From positions 62,001 through 126,000 of the forward strand of contig CAMJML010000006.1 of assembly GCA_946407015.1 (NCBI GenBank): a stretch of 64,000 nucleotides of DNA, given 5' to 3'. The translations under genes were made by a program, and so were the position numbers. The DNA comes from an uncultured Selenomonadales bacterium. Lineage in GTDB: Bacteria > Bacillota > Negativicutes > DSM-1736 > Dendrosporobacteraceae. Under the pieces are notes generated by a model. The model ran no database searches and was not told the origin of the DNA. It saw only the letters and a list, made by a program, of their open reading frames with translations. This document shows, piece after piece, positions 53,936 through 61,240 of this stretch (positions within the stretch are counted from its first letter, which is position 1; each line of letters opens with the position of its first letter).

Positions 53936-54565
53936 TTAAAAACCTAGTTCTTCGCCTATTAGGATAATGTGAATATCACTTAAAGCCGGGCGTTTGTTTA
54001 ATACGGTTGTGACATTACAAATCCGGGTAGGCAATTGACAGTTCATACATTCGCCTGTTTTGACACAAGGATGAGGTTTATTTAAGCGCTTATTATTAAG
54101 CGGGGCAGCCGTTGTTTTGATTCTGGCATCAGCCTGGTCCAAGTCTTTGACAATTTTATTGATTCCGGCAACGACAATCACTCTTTTAGGTCCAAAAATC
54201 ATGGCGGCCACCCGGTTGCCAACTCCATCGGTATTGACAAGCTGGCCGGCTTCGGTAATGGCGTTGCTACTGGTCATAAACACATCACAGTTGAGCTGTT
54301 GACGGCGGATGGCTACGATTTGGTCGGGATTGAGTCCCGGTTTATTGTGGTTTAAGATTGTATGCCCTTGAGCTTCCAATTTATCGAGAATATTCAATTG
54401 CTCAATGGTCCAGGATCCCCCTACGCCAATCGTCGCCTCGTCCGCTATCAGGGTTAACAGGTGTGCGACAGCCTCTTCTTTAGACGGATAGTAGCTGGCG
54501 GTAAAATGATTCTTTTGGAGATTGGCTACTGTTTTCTGGATTATTTCCGGGTTATTTGTACTCAT
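53936..54565 (-). CDS. LUD-domain protein (LutC/YkgG-like, DUF162)
   Basis: A 209-residue LUD-domain protein, the family of lactate-utilisation subunit LutC. Recognisable parts are ADEATIGVGGSWTIEQLNIL, ALLAND-like SSNAITEAGQLVNTDGVGNR, and IFGPKRVIVVAGINKIVKDL. The C-terminus has cysteines in GECMNCQLPTRICN that could bind an Fe-S cluster. LutA/LutB-like partners are absent, so a role in lactate oxidation is not supported. The ATG at 54565 is 8 nt after AGGAGG. It diverges from an HxlR regulator that may control it. Confidence 0.87.
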   Translation of the reverse strand: MSTNNPEIIQKTVANLQKNHFTASYYPSKEEAVAHLLTLIADEATIGVGGSWTIEQLNILDKLEAQGHTILNHNKPGLNPDQIVAIRRQQLNCDVFMTSSNAITEAGQLVNTDGVGNRVAAMIFGPKRVIVVAGINKIVKDLDQADARIKTTAAPLNNKRLNKPHPCVKTGECMNCQLPTRICNVTTVLNKRPALSDIHIILIGEELGF

Positions 54566-54674
54566 GATCAAATCCTCCTGAATGATGATTCAAAATATGA
54601 TATAATCATATTTAGTACAGACGAATCATTCAAGTATGCACTTTTTAGTATGATAGTAACATTATTTACTCTAT

Positions 54675-54690
54675 GTTACCTAAAGGTAAC
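54675..54690. promoter_or_regulatory. Dyad in the LUD/HxlR divergent region
   Basis: GTTACC-TAAA-GGTAAC lies 44 bp before the HxlR start. A looser AT-rich palindrome occurs around 54596-54612. It is a possible operator for the HxlR protein. Confidence 0.45.
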
Positions 54691-54733
54691 CACTTAACTG
54701 TACGGATTATTCATCTGACTTAGGAGGCTTAGC

Positions 54734-55087
54734 ATGATTGATTTTCGTAATAAGCAGTTTAAATGTGCCATGGAAATTACCATGGATATTATTGGCGGCA
54801 AGTGGAAAGTGCTGATTATCTGGCATTTGTCCAATAACAACGTGATGCGATTCAGCGAATTAAACCGTCTGCATCCCAGGCTGACTCAAAAAATGCTGAC
54901 CCAGCAGCTTCGTGAATTAGAACGGGATGGTGTAATTTTGCGCAAAGTCTATACTCAGGTACCACCCAAAGTGGAGTATTCCCTGACTGAATTTGGCGAG
55001 AAATTAAAGCCTATCCTGGCGGCTATGTGTGAATGGGGTCATCAATACGTTGAAGCCGGTATTGGTGAGGTTGAAGTTAGCCAATAA
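54734..55087 (+). CDS. HxlR-family winged-helix regulator
   Basis: A 117-residue MarR-like regulator of the HxlR family. It carries the conserved N-terminal cysteine (FKCAMEITMDIIGGKWKVLI, Cys11), the recognition region RFSELNRLHPRLTQKMLTQQ and the wing GVILRKVYTQVPPKVEYSLT. Members such as YodB and HypR sense electrophiles or disulfide stress through this cysteine. AGGAGG lies before the ATG. The divergent LUD gene is the likely target. Confidence 0.92.
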   Translation: MIDFRNKQFKCAMEITMDIIGGKWKVLIIWHLSNNNVMRFSELNRLHPRLTQKMLTQQLRELERDGVILRKVYTQVPPKVEYSLTEFGEKLKPILAAMCEWGHQYVEAGIGEVEVSQ

Positions 55088-55093
55088 AATGGA

Positions 55094-55179
55094 GAACATT
55101 CGTTCGGAAAAATTAGTAAAACCTATTGACTCGAACATATGTACTGTATTACAATAATGACAAATAGAATATATGTTCG
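55094..55179 (+). promoter_or_regulatory. SOS promoter: LexA boxes over a sigma-A promoter
   Basis: TTGACT (55126-55131), 18-bp spacer, TACAAT (55150-55155). The spacer begins with CGAACATATGTACT (55132-55145), a LexA/DinR-box (CGAAC-N4-GTTCG type), so repressor would block the polymerase. Two more matches flank it: GAACATTCGTTCG (55094-55106) and GAATATATGTTCG (55167-55179). This is the arrangement of Bacillus-type damage-inducible genes. Confidence 0.82.
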
Positions 55180-55193
55180 GGAGTGTGGTTGGC

Positions 55194-55469
55194 ATGAAAA
55201 TGGTTTTAGGCATTACTTTAATATTGGCTTTATGGTCGTTAACACCGTTAGCAAGTTCAAATTATGAAGTTGCAGCTAAAGGTTATGATGTGATCAAAGT
55301 AAAAAACGGTGATAGTGTCTGGAGCATTGCAGCAAAGTTCGCCAGTGATAAAGAAGATATCCGGAACTTGGTGATGGCGATCCGGGAAACCAATCATTTA
55401 AACAGCAATGCCCAGATTTATGCCGGACAGGAATTGAAAGTCCCTGTTGCAGGAATTAATCAGCAATAA
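55194..55469 (+). CDS. LysM-domain protein, probable SOS division inhibitor (YneA-like)
   Basis: A 91-residue protein with an N-terminal signal or anchor helix (MKMVLGITLILALWSLTPLA) and a LysM domain (VIKVKNGDSVWSIAAKFASD, ending QIYAGQELKVPV). Together with the triple LexA-box promoter this matches YneA, the membrane-anchored LysM protein that halts cell division during the SOS response. lexA is not adjacent here, unlike in Bacillus. The ATG at 55194 follows GGGAGTG; an earlier ATG overlaps a LexA box. Confidence 0.82.
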   Translation: MKMVLGITLILALWSLTPLASSNYEVAAKGYDVIKVKNGDSVWSIAAKFASDKEDIRNLVMAIRETNHLNSNAQIYAGQELKVPVAGINQQ

Positions 55470-55573
55470 ATCATTTTTTAACCTTGTTTTTTTAATAAAG
55501 AAAGTGTATCATAATGTATGGGGAACTACCGTGGGTAAAACTGCGGTAGGCTGGCAAAGGGTATAGAGGCGGC

Positions 55574-55616
55574 AAAAGCGAGAGCGGATCGGAAAGGCTC
55601 TCGCTTTTGTGTTTTT
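55574..55616 (+). terminator. Terminator downstream of the LysM gene
   Basis: AAAAGCGAGAGC / GCTCTCGCTTTT, 12-bp stem, followed by GTGTTTTT. Confidence 0.88.
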
Positions 55617-55625
55617 AAAAAATAG

Positions 55626-55690
55626 AATTGCCGAAGGGGACGGTCTCTTGACAGATTTACTCTGTTAAGAGACCGTCCCCTTCGGCAATT
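55626..55690. repeat. 65-nt near-perfect inverted repeat (REP-like)
   Basis: Two 30-nt arms pair around the loop TTTAC with a single G-T wobble. The outer part is AATTGCCGAAGGGGACGGTC and its complement. The GGGGACGGTCTCTT core resembles dispersed palindromes I recall from many Clostridia and Negativicutes genomes, some beside REP-associated transposases. No transposase lies here. It abuts the end of the LysE gene. Confidence 0.8.
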
Positions 55691-55694
55691 TTGG

Positions 55695-56315
55695 TTAGCG
55701 GAGCAGGAAGGATAGGAGGCCGGCTAAGCCAAAGCCGAGTATGATAAGGCCTGAAAGTTTATTGATCAGATGCAGCTGTTTCAAATCAAACCTGGTGCTG
55801 GCTTTGCTGGTTAGCGTGCTGAGCAGCAGCCACCAGCATAGTGAGCCCGCAAATACGCCCATCACCATGATACCGGCTCCATAATTGTTTGCTTGGATGG
55901 CATTAAGGCCCAGGCCGGAGAAGATGGCTGCAAACATCAAAATGGTCATGGGGTTGGTGAGGGTCAGGAAAAAGGCTGAAAGGTAAGCAGCTGTCAGGCT
56001 GCCTTCGGTGAGGGTGACTGCTGATTGGATAGGCCGGGCTTTAAAAATCGTGTAACCCAGATAAAGTAGATAAACGCCGCCCAAAATTTGCAGAGCTGTC
56101 TGATGATGGACCAGAATGGCCGCAACAGCGGTCAAACCAAAAGCGGCGATGGCGCCGTAAATCGCATCGGCGGTGGCTGTACCGGCCCCGGAGACAAAGC
56201 CATACAGCCTGCCGTAAGCTAATGTGCGGCGGATGCAGAGAATACCGATCGGGCCGACTGGAGCAGCAATCGAAAAACCTAAGAGCAAGCCTTTTAAAAA
56301 CAGCCAAGACAGCAT
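55695..56315 (-). CDS. LysE-family amino acid exporter
   Basis: A 206-residue membrane protein of the LysE/RhtB family with about six helices. The start is LLLGFSIAAPVGPIGILCIR, the family's signature (the APVGP motif). SAFFLTLTNPMTILMFAAIF carries the second conserved NP motif. It exports amino acids or related compounds. The adjacent Lrp/AsnC gene, 2 nt upstream on the same strand, probably senses the substrate and controls the pair, as LysG or Lrp-type regulators do elsewhere. Confidence 0.93.
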   Translation of the reverse strand: MLSWLFLKGLLLGFSIAAPVGPIGILCIRRTLAYGRLYGFVSGAGTATADAIYGAIAAFGLTAVAAILVHHQTALQILGGVYLLYLGYTIFKARPIQSAVTLTEGSLTAAYLSAFFLTLTNPMTILMFAAIFSGLGLNAIQANNYGAGIMVMGVFAGSLCWWLLLSTLTSKASTRFDLKQLHLINKLSGLIILGFGLAGLLSFLLR

Positions 56316-56317
56316 GC

Positions 56318-56779
56318 TTAATCCCTCGCTTGTTCTAACGGCAGGATCGGGGTTTCTTTCTCGGTAGCCAAAATGATGGTGGTCCGGGTTTTAATAACCC
56401 CTTCAATGCCTTTAATTTGGTCACTGATAATTCTTTCCAGATCACGCGTATTGCGGCAGCGAACTTTAAGCAGGTAATCTTCATCGCCGGCAATATGATG
56501 ACATTCCAATACTTCAGGCATGTGCTGTATGGTTTCAAGAAACAAGCGGCGATGCCGGGGGCGATCCAAATAGACGGCTACCAAGGCGGCTAGGCTAAGG
56601 CCAAGCGCTTCATGATCGACGATCGCACAATAGCCTTTAATAATGCCTTTTTCTTCAAGTTTTCGGACTCGGTCGGTCGCGCCTGGCGCTGACAGGCCTA
56701 AGATTGAACCCAGCTCTGCCCAGGTTGTGCGGGCATGCTGCATTAACTGCTGAATTATTTTTAAATCGTAACTATCCAT
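56318..56779 (-). CDS. Lrp/AsnC-family regulator
   Basis: A 153-residue amino-acid-responsive regulator. The HTH at about 5-50 has DLKIIQQLMQHARTTWAELG and LSAPGATDRVRKLEEKGIIK. The C-terminal RAM ligand-binding domain has LAALVAVYLDRPRHRRLF, VLECHHIAGDEDYLLKVRCR and IEGVIKTRTTIIL. It lies just ahead of the LysE exporter. An amino acid whose excess induces export is the likely ligand. Confidence 0.94.
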   Translation of the reverse strand: MDSYDLKIIQQLMQHARTTWAELGSILGLSAPGATDRVRKLEEKGIIKGYCAIVDHEALGLSLAALVAVYLDRPRHRRLFLETIQHMPEVLECHHIAGDEDYLLKVRCRNTRDLERIISDQIKGIEGVIKTRTTIILATEKETPILPLEQARD

Positions 56780-56873
56780 TAGTTAAAACCTCATTTTAAT
56801 AAGTTTATTATTATAATAACTTATTATTGCAAGGACGGCAATAAAAATGTTACTGCCGGCAGGCAGTAACATT

Positions 56874-57113
56874 TTAAAAAATATCTTCCAGTGTATTGAT
56901 ATTGGATAAAATAAAATCACTGAGCAGCTGACGCAGGTCGGACGGAAAGGAAGCCGTATAGGAAGCGGTTCCGACATTGTTGATGACTTGCGTATTGACA
57001 AAATCCTGGAGTTCGGGCGGAAAGTTTAAGACAGGATTATTTTGGGCAATATTGGATAAATTAGCAATAACAAAGACATCCAGGATATCGCGGACATCCG
57101 GTCTTACAGCCAT
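56874..57113 (-). CDS. Hypothetical 79-residue protein
   Basis: A protein I do not recognise. The sequence is acidic, Asn/Asp/Leu rich and probably helical: MAVRPDVRDILDVFVIANLS, FPPELQDFVNTQVINNVGT, SDLRQLLSDFILSNINTLED. No membrane helix or cysteine is present. AAGGAG lies 7 nt before the ATG at 57113; the frame is open further upstream but has no SD there. CATACTAA in the upstream region resembles a sporulation-type -10. It is convergent with nothing and monocistronic. Confidence 0.6.
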   Translation of the reverse strand: MAVRPDVRDILDVFVIANLSNIAQNNPVLNFPPELQDFVNTQVINNVGTASYTASFPSDLRQLLSDFILSNINTLEDIF

Positions 57114-57293
57114 AAGCATTCTCCTTATCGATACATACTGAATTTTTAGTATGAATATATGCAATAGATGAACTAAATGAGATAAATGAATCATATTTTT
57201 TAAAAAAAGAGACAAATTTGTTTAATTTATGGGGTTTACTTCTTGGCAGATTCGCAATACTATGGTATTAACGACAGTATGGGGGGAAACAGG

Positions 57294-57710
57294 ATGGCTA
57301 GAATTCTTTACTCAGATCAAGGGACTTCGCCGTTCCAACGCTTATTGGGCCACAATCCCCAGATTTTGGCGGCATGGAATGAGCTTGAAAGTACTTTTTA
57401 TTCCGGCGTGCTGGACAATGAATTAAAGGAGCAGGTACGGCGAACACTGGCTGTCTGTAATGGCTGTGAATATGATGTGCGGCTGCAGGGTGCCCCGGTG
57501 GTTGAACGCAAAAATAAGCGCTTGGCCCTGGCTGTGGATTTTGCCAGAATGGTTGCCGGGAATCATTTAAATATCAGAGACAGTGTCTTTGAAGTGATGA
57601 AAAATGTCTTTACGGATGCGGAAATTGCGGAGTTGTGCGCCTTTATCTTTTTTACCAACGCGACGCAAAAGTTTGGTGCAACCTTGCAGCTCACTGCCGA
57701 GAAAGACTAA
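57294..57710 (+). CDS. Carboxymuconolactone decarboxylase/AhpD-like protein
   Basis: A 138-residue all-helical protein of the CMD/AhpD-like fold. LKEQVRRTLAVCNGCEYDVR contains the expected CxxC, but the usual histidine after it is replaced (CNGCEYDVR), so peroxidase-type chemistry may be altered. FTDAEIAELCAFIFFTNATQ fits the second conserved helix. The ATG at 57294 follows a GGGGGGAAACAGG stretch; an in-frame start 17 codons earlier is less convincing. Its function is unknown, possibly thiol redox. Confidence 0.72.
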   Translation: MARILYSDQGTSPFQRLLGHNPQILAAWNELESTFYSGVLDNELKEQVRRTLAVCNGCEYDVRLQGAPVVERKNKRLALAVDFARMVAGNHLNIRDSVFEVMKNVFTDAEIAELCAFIFFTNATQKFGATLQLTAEKD

Positions 57711-57791
57711 AAAGAATAGAAAAATCAACGTATGATGATGATGCATCATACGTTTTTTATTGGTAAAAGGTGCACCCTTACTGAAAAGATA

Positions 57792-57841
57792 TTGCGAAAA
57801 ACAAAAGAGTGGAGTTATAATTTAATCAATCGATTGATTAA
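57792..57841 (+). promoter_or_regulatory. Promoter and 20-bp palindromic operator of the TetR/ABC operon
   Basis: TTGCGA (57792-57797), 18-bp spacer, TATAAT (57816-57821), followed at once by TTAATCAATCGATTGATTAA (57822-57841), a perfect palindrome over the transcription start. This is the expected autoregulatory operator of the TetR-family gene that follows. Confidence 0.82.
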
Positions 57842-57860
57842 TAACAAAGGAGGTTGGGAA

Positions 57861-58466
57861 TTGGAGAAAGATACCAGAACCAAACTCATTGCGGCGGCTA
57901 CCCGGTTATTTGCCGAAAAAGGGTATGAAGGTGTGTCCATTCGCGAATTGGCTCAGCAAGCCGGTGTAAATAGTGCTTTAATTTCTTATCATTTTTCCGG
58001 CAAGGAAGGGCTGTACACCGCCGTCTTGGAGAACCAGTTTACCATGATGCTGGAGCTGGCGGACCGGATTTTGCATAATTCCCTGACGCCGGAGCAAAAA
58101 ATCCGGGAATATGCAGTTACGGTGCTCAGCATTCATCAATCCTCGCCAACCTTGATCCGGTTTTTATATAGCGAATTATTTCATCCGTCACCGTGTTTTG
58201 AAGTGATCACACAACGGTTTTTGGCCAAAATCTTTCAGACACTGGCCCTGTCTTTTACTGAAGGGATTGCCAAAGGACAGTTTCGACCGGATTTAAATGT
58301 GGAAAATGCCGTCATTTCTTTGGCCGGTATCATGAACTTTTATTTTATCGCGCGGCCGCTCACGCAAAACTTGGTGGCCGGCAGTGAAGCAGGCGCCCAG
58401 GCATACATCGAACAGGCTTTGGAAATTTTCCTGGCAGGAATTCGAAGGGGGAATAAAGATGGATAA
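57861..58466 (+). CDS. TetR-family repressor (CecR/YbiH-like)
   Basis: A 201-residue regulator. The HTH at about 5-50 has KLIAAATRLFAEKGYEGVSI and LISYHFSGKEGLYTAVLENQ; the C-terminal ligand domain is helical. Gene order (TetR, HlyD-like, ATPases, ABC-2 permease) mirrors E. coli cecR-ybhGFSR, whose regulator responds to drugs. The start is TTG at 57861, 7 nt after AAAGGAGG. A perfect palindrome lies over its promoter. Its end overlaps the next gene by 8 nt. Confidence 0.9.
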   Translation: MEKDTRTKLIAAATRLFAEKGYEGVSIRELAQQAGVNSALISYHFSGKEGLYTAVLENQFTMMLELADRILHNSLTPEQKIREYAVTVLSIHQSSPTLIRFLYSELFHPSPCFEVITQRFLAKIFQTLALSFTEGIAKGQFRPDLNVENAVISLAGIMNFYFIARPLTQNLVAGSEAGAQAYIEQALEIFLAGIRRGNKDG

Positions 58467-59433
58467 GCGGAGACTGCTGGCCGTTGGGCTTTTGTTTTTG
58501 GTTTTAGCCGGTCTGGCCGGCTATAAGCTCTATATGCGGACCGAAGAAGGCATTACGGCTACCGGAACGGTTGAGGTCACCAAGGTGGACCTGATGCCCA
58601 AAGTCAGCGGCTATCTCAATGGACTGACTTTGCAGGAAGGAGACCGGGTACAAACGGGGCAGGAAATTGTCCGTATTGTCCGGCCTGATTTGGAGGCACA
58701 AGTGTTGAGAGATGCAGCTGCTTTGGAAAAGGCGGCCGTTCAGCTTAGTGACTTGGAAAAAGGTCCTAGAATTCAGGAACGGGAGCAAGCCCGTGCCAAT
58801 TTGGCGGCCGCTCAATCCGTTTATGACAAAGCGCAAAGCGATTATGAACGCTATCAGGCATTATATCAAAGCAGTGCCATTTCCCGTCAGCAGCTGGATG
58901 TGGCCAAGTCGGCTTATGAAGTGGCATACAATTCGCTGGTAGCCGCTCAGGCGCAGCAAAGCCTGATCGAAGAGGGGAACCGGCCGGATACGATTGCCGC
59001 TCAGCAGCTGGAGGTTGAGCGCAGCAAGGCGGTTCTGGCGGCCAGCCGTACTGCAGTGGCGGATACGTTGGTTATCAGCCCACTGTCAGGCTTGGTGCTT
59101 ACAAAGAATTATGAAAATGGCGAATATGTCAATGCCGGCAGTCCGATTGCAACCATTGCCAATATGGACGACTGCTGGATTAAAATTTATGTACCCTCAC
59201 CCCAAATCGGACTGATTCAAATCGGCCAGGCGGCTGAGGTCAAAGTCGACGCGTTTCCGGGCCGTGTTTTTTCAGGGAGTATCAAAGAAATCAGTCAGAA
59301 TGCCGAATTTACACCCCGGCAGAGTATTACGGCCCGGGAAAGGGCCAATATGGTATTTGCCGTTAAAATTAAAATTGATAATACGGAGGGAATCCTGAAG
59401 CCGGGAATGCCAGCCGATGTGGTGCTCAAATGA
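58459..59433 (+). CDS. HlyD-type membrane fusion protein (YbhG-like)
   Basis: A 324-residue periplasmic adaptor. It has an N-terminal anchor helix (LLAVGLLFLVLAGLAGYKLY), a split lipoyl domain (GTVEVTKVDLMPKVSGYLNG; VVISPL-type segment DTLVISPLSGLVLTKNYENG) and a long coiled-coil hairpin rich in Ala/Gln (about 85-190). The C-terminal beta-barrel carries YVPSPQIGLIQIGQAAEVKV. It should link the ABC-2 permease to an outer-membrane channel, which makes sense in a diderm Negativicute. AAGGGGGAA precedes the ATG. Confidence 0.92.
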   Translation: MDKRRLLAVGLLFLVLAGLAGYKLYMRTEEGITATGTVEVTKVDLMPKVSGYLNGLTLQEGDRVQTGQEIVRIVRPDLEAQVLRDAAALEKAAVQLSDLEKGPRIQEREQARANLAAAQSVYDKAQSDYERYQALYQSSAISRQQLDVAKSAYEVAYNSLVAAQAQQSLIEEGNRPDTIAAQQLEVERSKAVLAASRTAVADTLVISPLSGLVLTKNYENGEYVNAGSPIATIANMDDCWIKIYVPSPQIGLIQIGQAAEVKVDAFPGRVFSGSIKEISQNAEFTPRQSITARERANMVFAVKIKIDNTEGILKPGMPADVVLK

Positions 59434-60338
59434 TTACGTTCAGCGAGGTCACGAAAACATTCGGCCAGCAGGTGGCGGTGGACCGCATTTCCTTAACGAT
59501 TGACCGTGGTGAGATTTTTGGACTGGTCGGTCCGGACGGAGCAGGGAAAACAACGGCCATCCGAATGATGACCGGGGTGCTGGAAGCATCAGCGGGCAGG
59601 ATTGAACTGTTGGGTTCAGGATCGCTTGAAGCAGTTAAAAGCGATATTGGCTATGTTCCTCAGAAGTTCAGCCTCTATCGGGATCTGACAGTTTTAGAAA
59701 ATATCCGGCTAATCGGCTCTCTCTATGGGGCAGCGGGCAAGGCCATTGAACAATTGGCTGAGGAAATGCTGTCCTTTACCGGATTATGGCCATTCCGCCA
59801 CCGGCTGAGTGAAAACTTGTCCGGCGGCATGAAGCAAAAACTGGCGCTGGCCGCCGGCTTGATGCATAAACCCAATATTTTCTTTCTTGATGAGCCGACC
59901 ACCGGTGTCGATCCTGTATCACGGCGGGAGTTTTGGCAGATGCTGTACCGGCTGAATCAGGAAGGCATGACCATTGTCGCAGCCACTCCGTATATGGACG
60001 AGGCTGAGCTATGCAGCCGGGTTGCCTTTATGGATCAAGGCAAAATTGTAGCTTGTGCCAGCCCTCAGCAACTCAGGGAGCGCTATCCGCACCGCATTCT
60101 GGAGCTTAAGGTGGACGGCAAAGGAATCAAAACATTGTTGAAAGCTGCGCCCATACTGGAGATTAACTCGTTCGGAGATAAATATCATTTGGTAGTTGCG
60201 GATGCTGAGCAGGCCCGGTACGAGGTGGAAAAAGCGTTACAGGCTGCCGGCAAACCCATTCGAATCCTTCAGGAAGTTCAGCCAAACCTGGAAGATATTT
60301 TTGTGGCCTTGGCGGGCGGAGGTGGTCAAGGTGACTGA
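59430..60338 (+). CDS. ABC transporter ATPase (first of a split YbhF-like pair)
   Basis: A 302-residue ATPase of the ABC-2 exporter type. Walker A is GPDGAGKTTAIRMMTG, the signature ENLSGGMKQKLALAAGL and Walker B IFFLDEPTTGVDPVSRREFW. A C-terminal regulatory extension follows (about 230-302). It corresponds to the N-terminal half of E. coli YbhF. It overlaps the HlyD gene by 4 nt and the next ATPase gene by 8 nt. Confidence 0.94.
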   Translation: MITFSEVTKTFGQQVAVDRISLTIDRGEIFGLVGPDGAGKTTAIRMMTGVLEASAGRIELLGSGSLEAVKSDIGYVPQKFSLYRDLTVLENIRLIGSLYGAAGKAIEQLAEEMLSFTGLWPFRHRLSENLSGGMKQKLALAAGLMHKPNIFFLDEPTTGVDPVSRREFWQMLYRLNQEGMTIVAATPYMDEAELCSRVAFMDQGKIVACASPQQLRERYPHRILELKVDGKGIKTLLKAAPILEINSFGDKYHLVVADAEQARYEVEKALQAAGKPIRILQEVQPNLEDIFVALAGGGGQGD

Positions 60339-61236
60339 ACTGGCTGTGGAAACCTGGCAGCTTACCCGGCATTTTGGCAGCTTTGTGGCTGTGAATGCGA
60401 TCAACCTGCGTATTCCAAAAGGCTGTATTTATGGCTTTTTAGGGTCAAATGGATCGGGAAAATCCACAACCATCCGGATGCTTTGCGGCATCTTGCAACC
60501 CACATCCGGCAGCGGCAGCATTCTGGGGTTGGATATTGCTAAAGACAGTGAAGCCATTAAAGCCAATATTGGCTATATGTCACAGAAATTCAGTCTGTAC
60601 CATGATCTGACTGTCTTGGAGAACCTGGAGTTTTATGCCGGTATGTATCAACTGTCCGGGCAGCAGAAACAAGACCGGATTGCTGAAATGATTGCCATGG
60701 CCGGTCTCAGAGGCCGGGAAAATGAACTAACCGTGAATTTATCAGGAGGCTGGAAGCAGCGCCTGGCTTTGGGGTGCGCAATTTTGCACCGGCCGCCGAT
60801 TTTATTTTTGGATGAGCCAACCGGTGGGGTGGACCCTAAATCACGGCGGATGTTTTGGGATATTATTTATGACATGGCCGCTCAAGGCACTACCGTCATG
60901 GTGACGACGCATTTTATGGATGAAGCCGAGCATTGTGACCAGCTTGGCTTTATCCATCAGGGCAATTTGATTGCTTCCGGGACACCGAATGAGCTGAAAG
61001 CAGCTTTGACCGGAACACTGGTTGAGATTGCGACCACAGATCCGATTGGCCTGTTGAATGAGTTTCAGGGATCTCATTTGCCGGTTCAAGATGCGTATGT
61101 GTATGGGACTAAATTGCATGTGCTGGTCGAGCAGGAGCAATTAGCCCTGCTGGAACGCTGGCCGTATCAAATCATTGCCCCCACGATGGAAGATGTATTT
61201 GTTCAATATGTTCAAAATAACCGGCGGGAGGGATAA
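60331..61236 (+). CDS. ABC transporter ATPase (second of the split YbhF-like pair)
   Basis: A 301-residue ATPase. Walker A is GSNGSGKSTTIRMLCG, the signature VNLSGGWKQRLALGCAI and Walker B ILFLDEPTGGVDPKSRRMFW. It pairs with the preceding ATPase as a heterodimer. Start GTG 60331 has GGAGGT 7 nt upstream, within the end of the previous gene. In E. coli the two ATPases are fused in YbhF; here they are separate overlapping frames. Confidence 0.92.
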   Translation: MTELAVETWQLTRHFGSFVAVNAINLRIPKGCIYGFLGSNGSGKSTTIRMLCGILQPTSGSGSILGLDIAKDSEAIKANIGYMSQKFSLYHDLTVLENLEFYAGMYQLSGQQKQDRIAEMIAMAGLRGRENELTVNLSGGWKQRLALGCAILHRPPILFLDEPTGGVDPKSRRMFWDIIYDMAAQGTTVMVTTHFMDEAEHCDQLGFIHQGNLIASGTPNELKAALTGTLVEIATTDPIGLLNEFQGSHLPVQDAYVYGTKLHVLVEQEQLALLERWPYQIIAPTMEDVFVQYVQNNRREG

Positions 61237-61240
61237 CATC

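Noticed and set aside
60196-60330. N-terminal extension of the second ABC ATPase
   Set aside because: It overlaps the first ATPase in another frame with no ABC similarity; the GTG at 60331 has a well-spaced SD.
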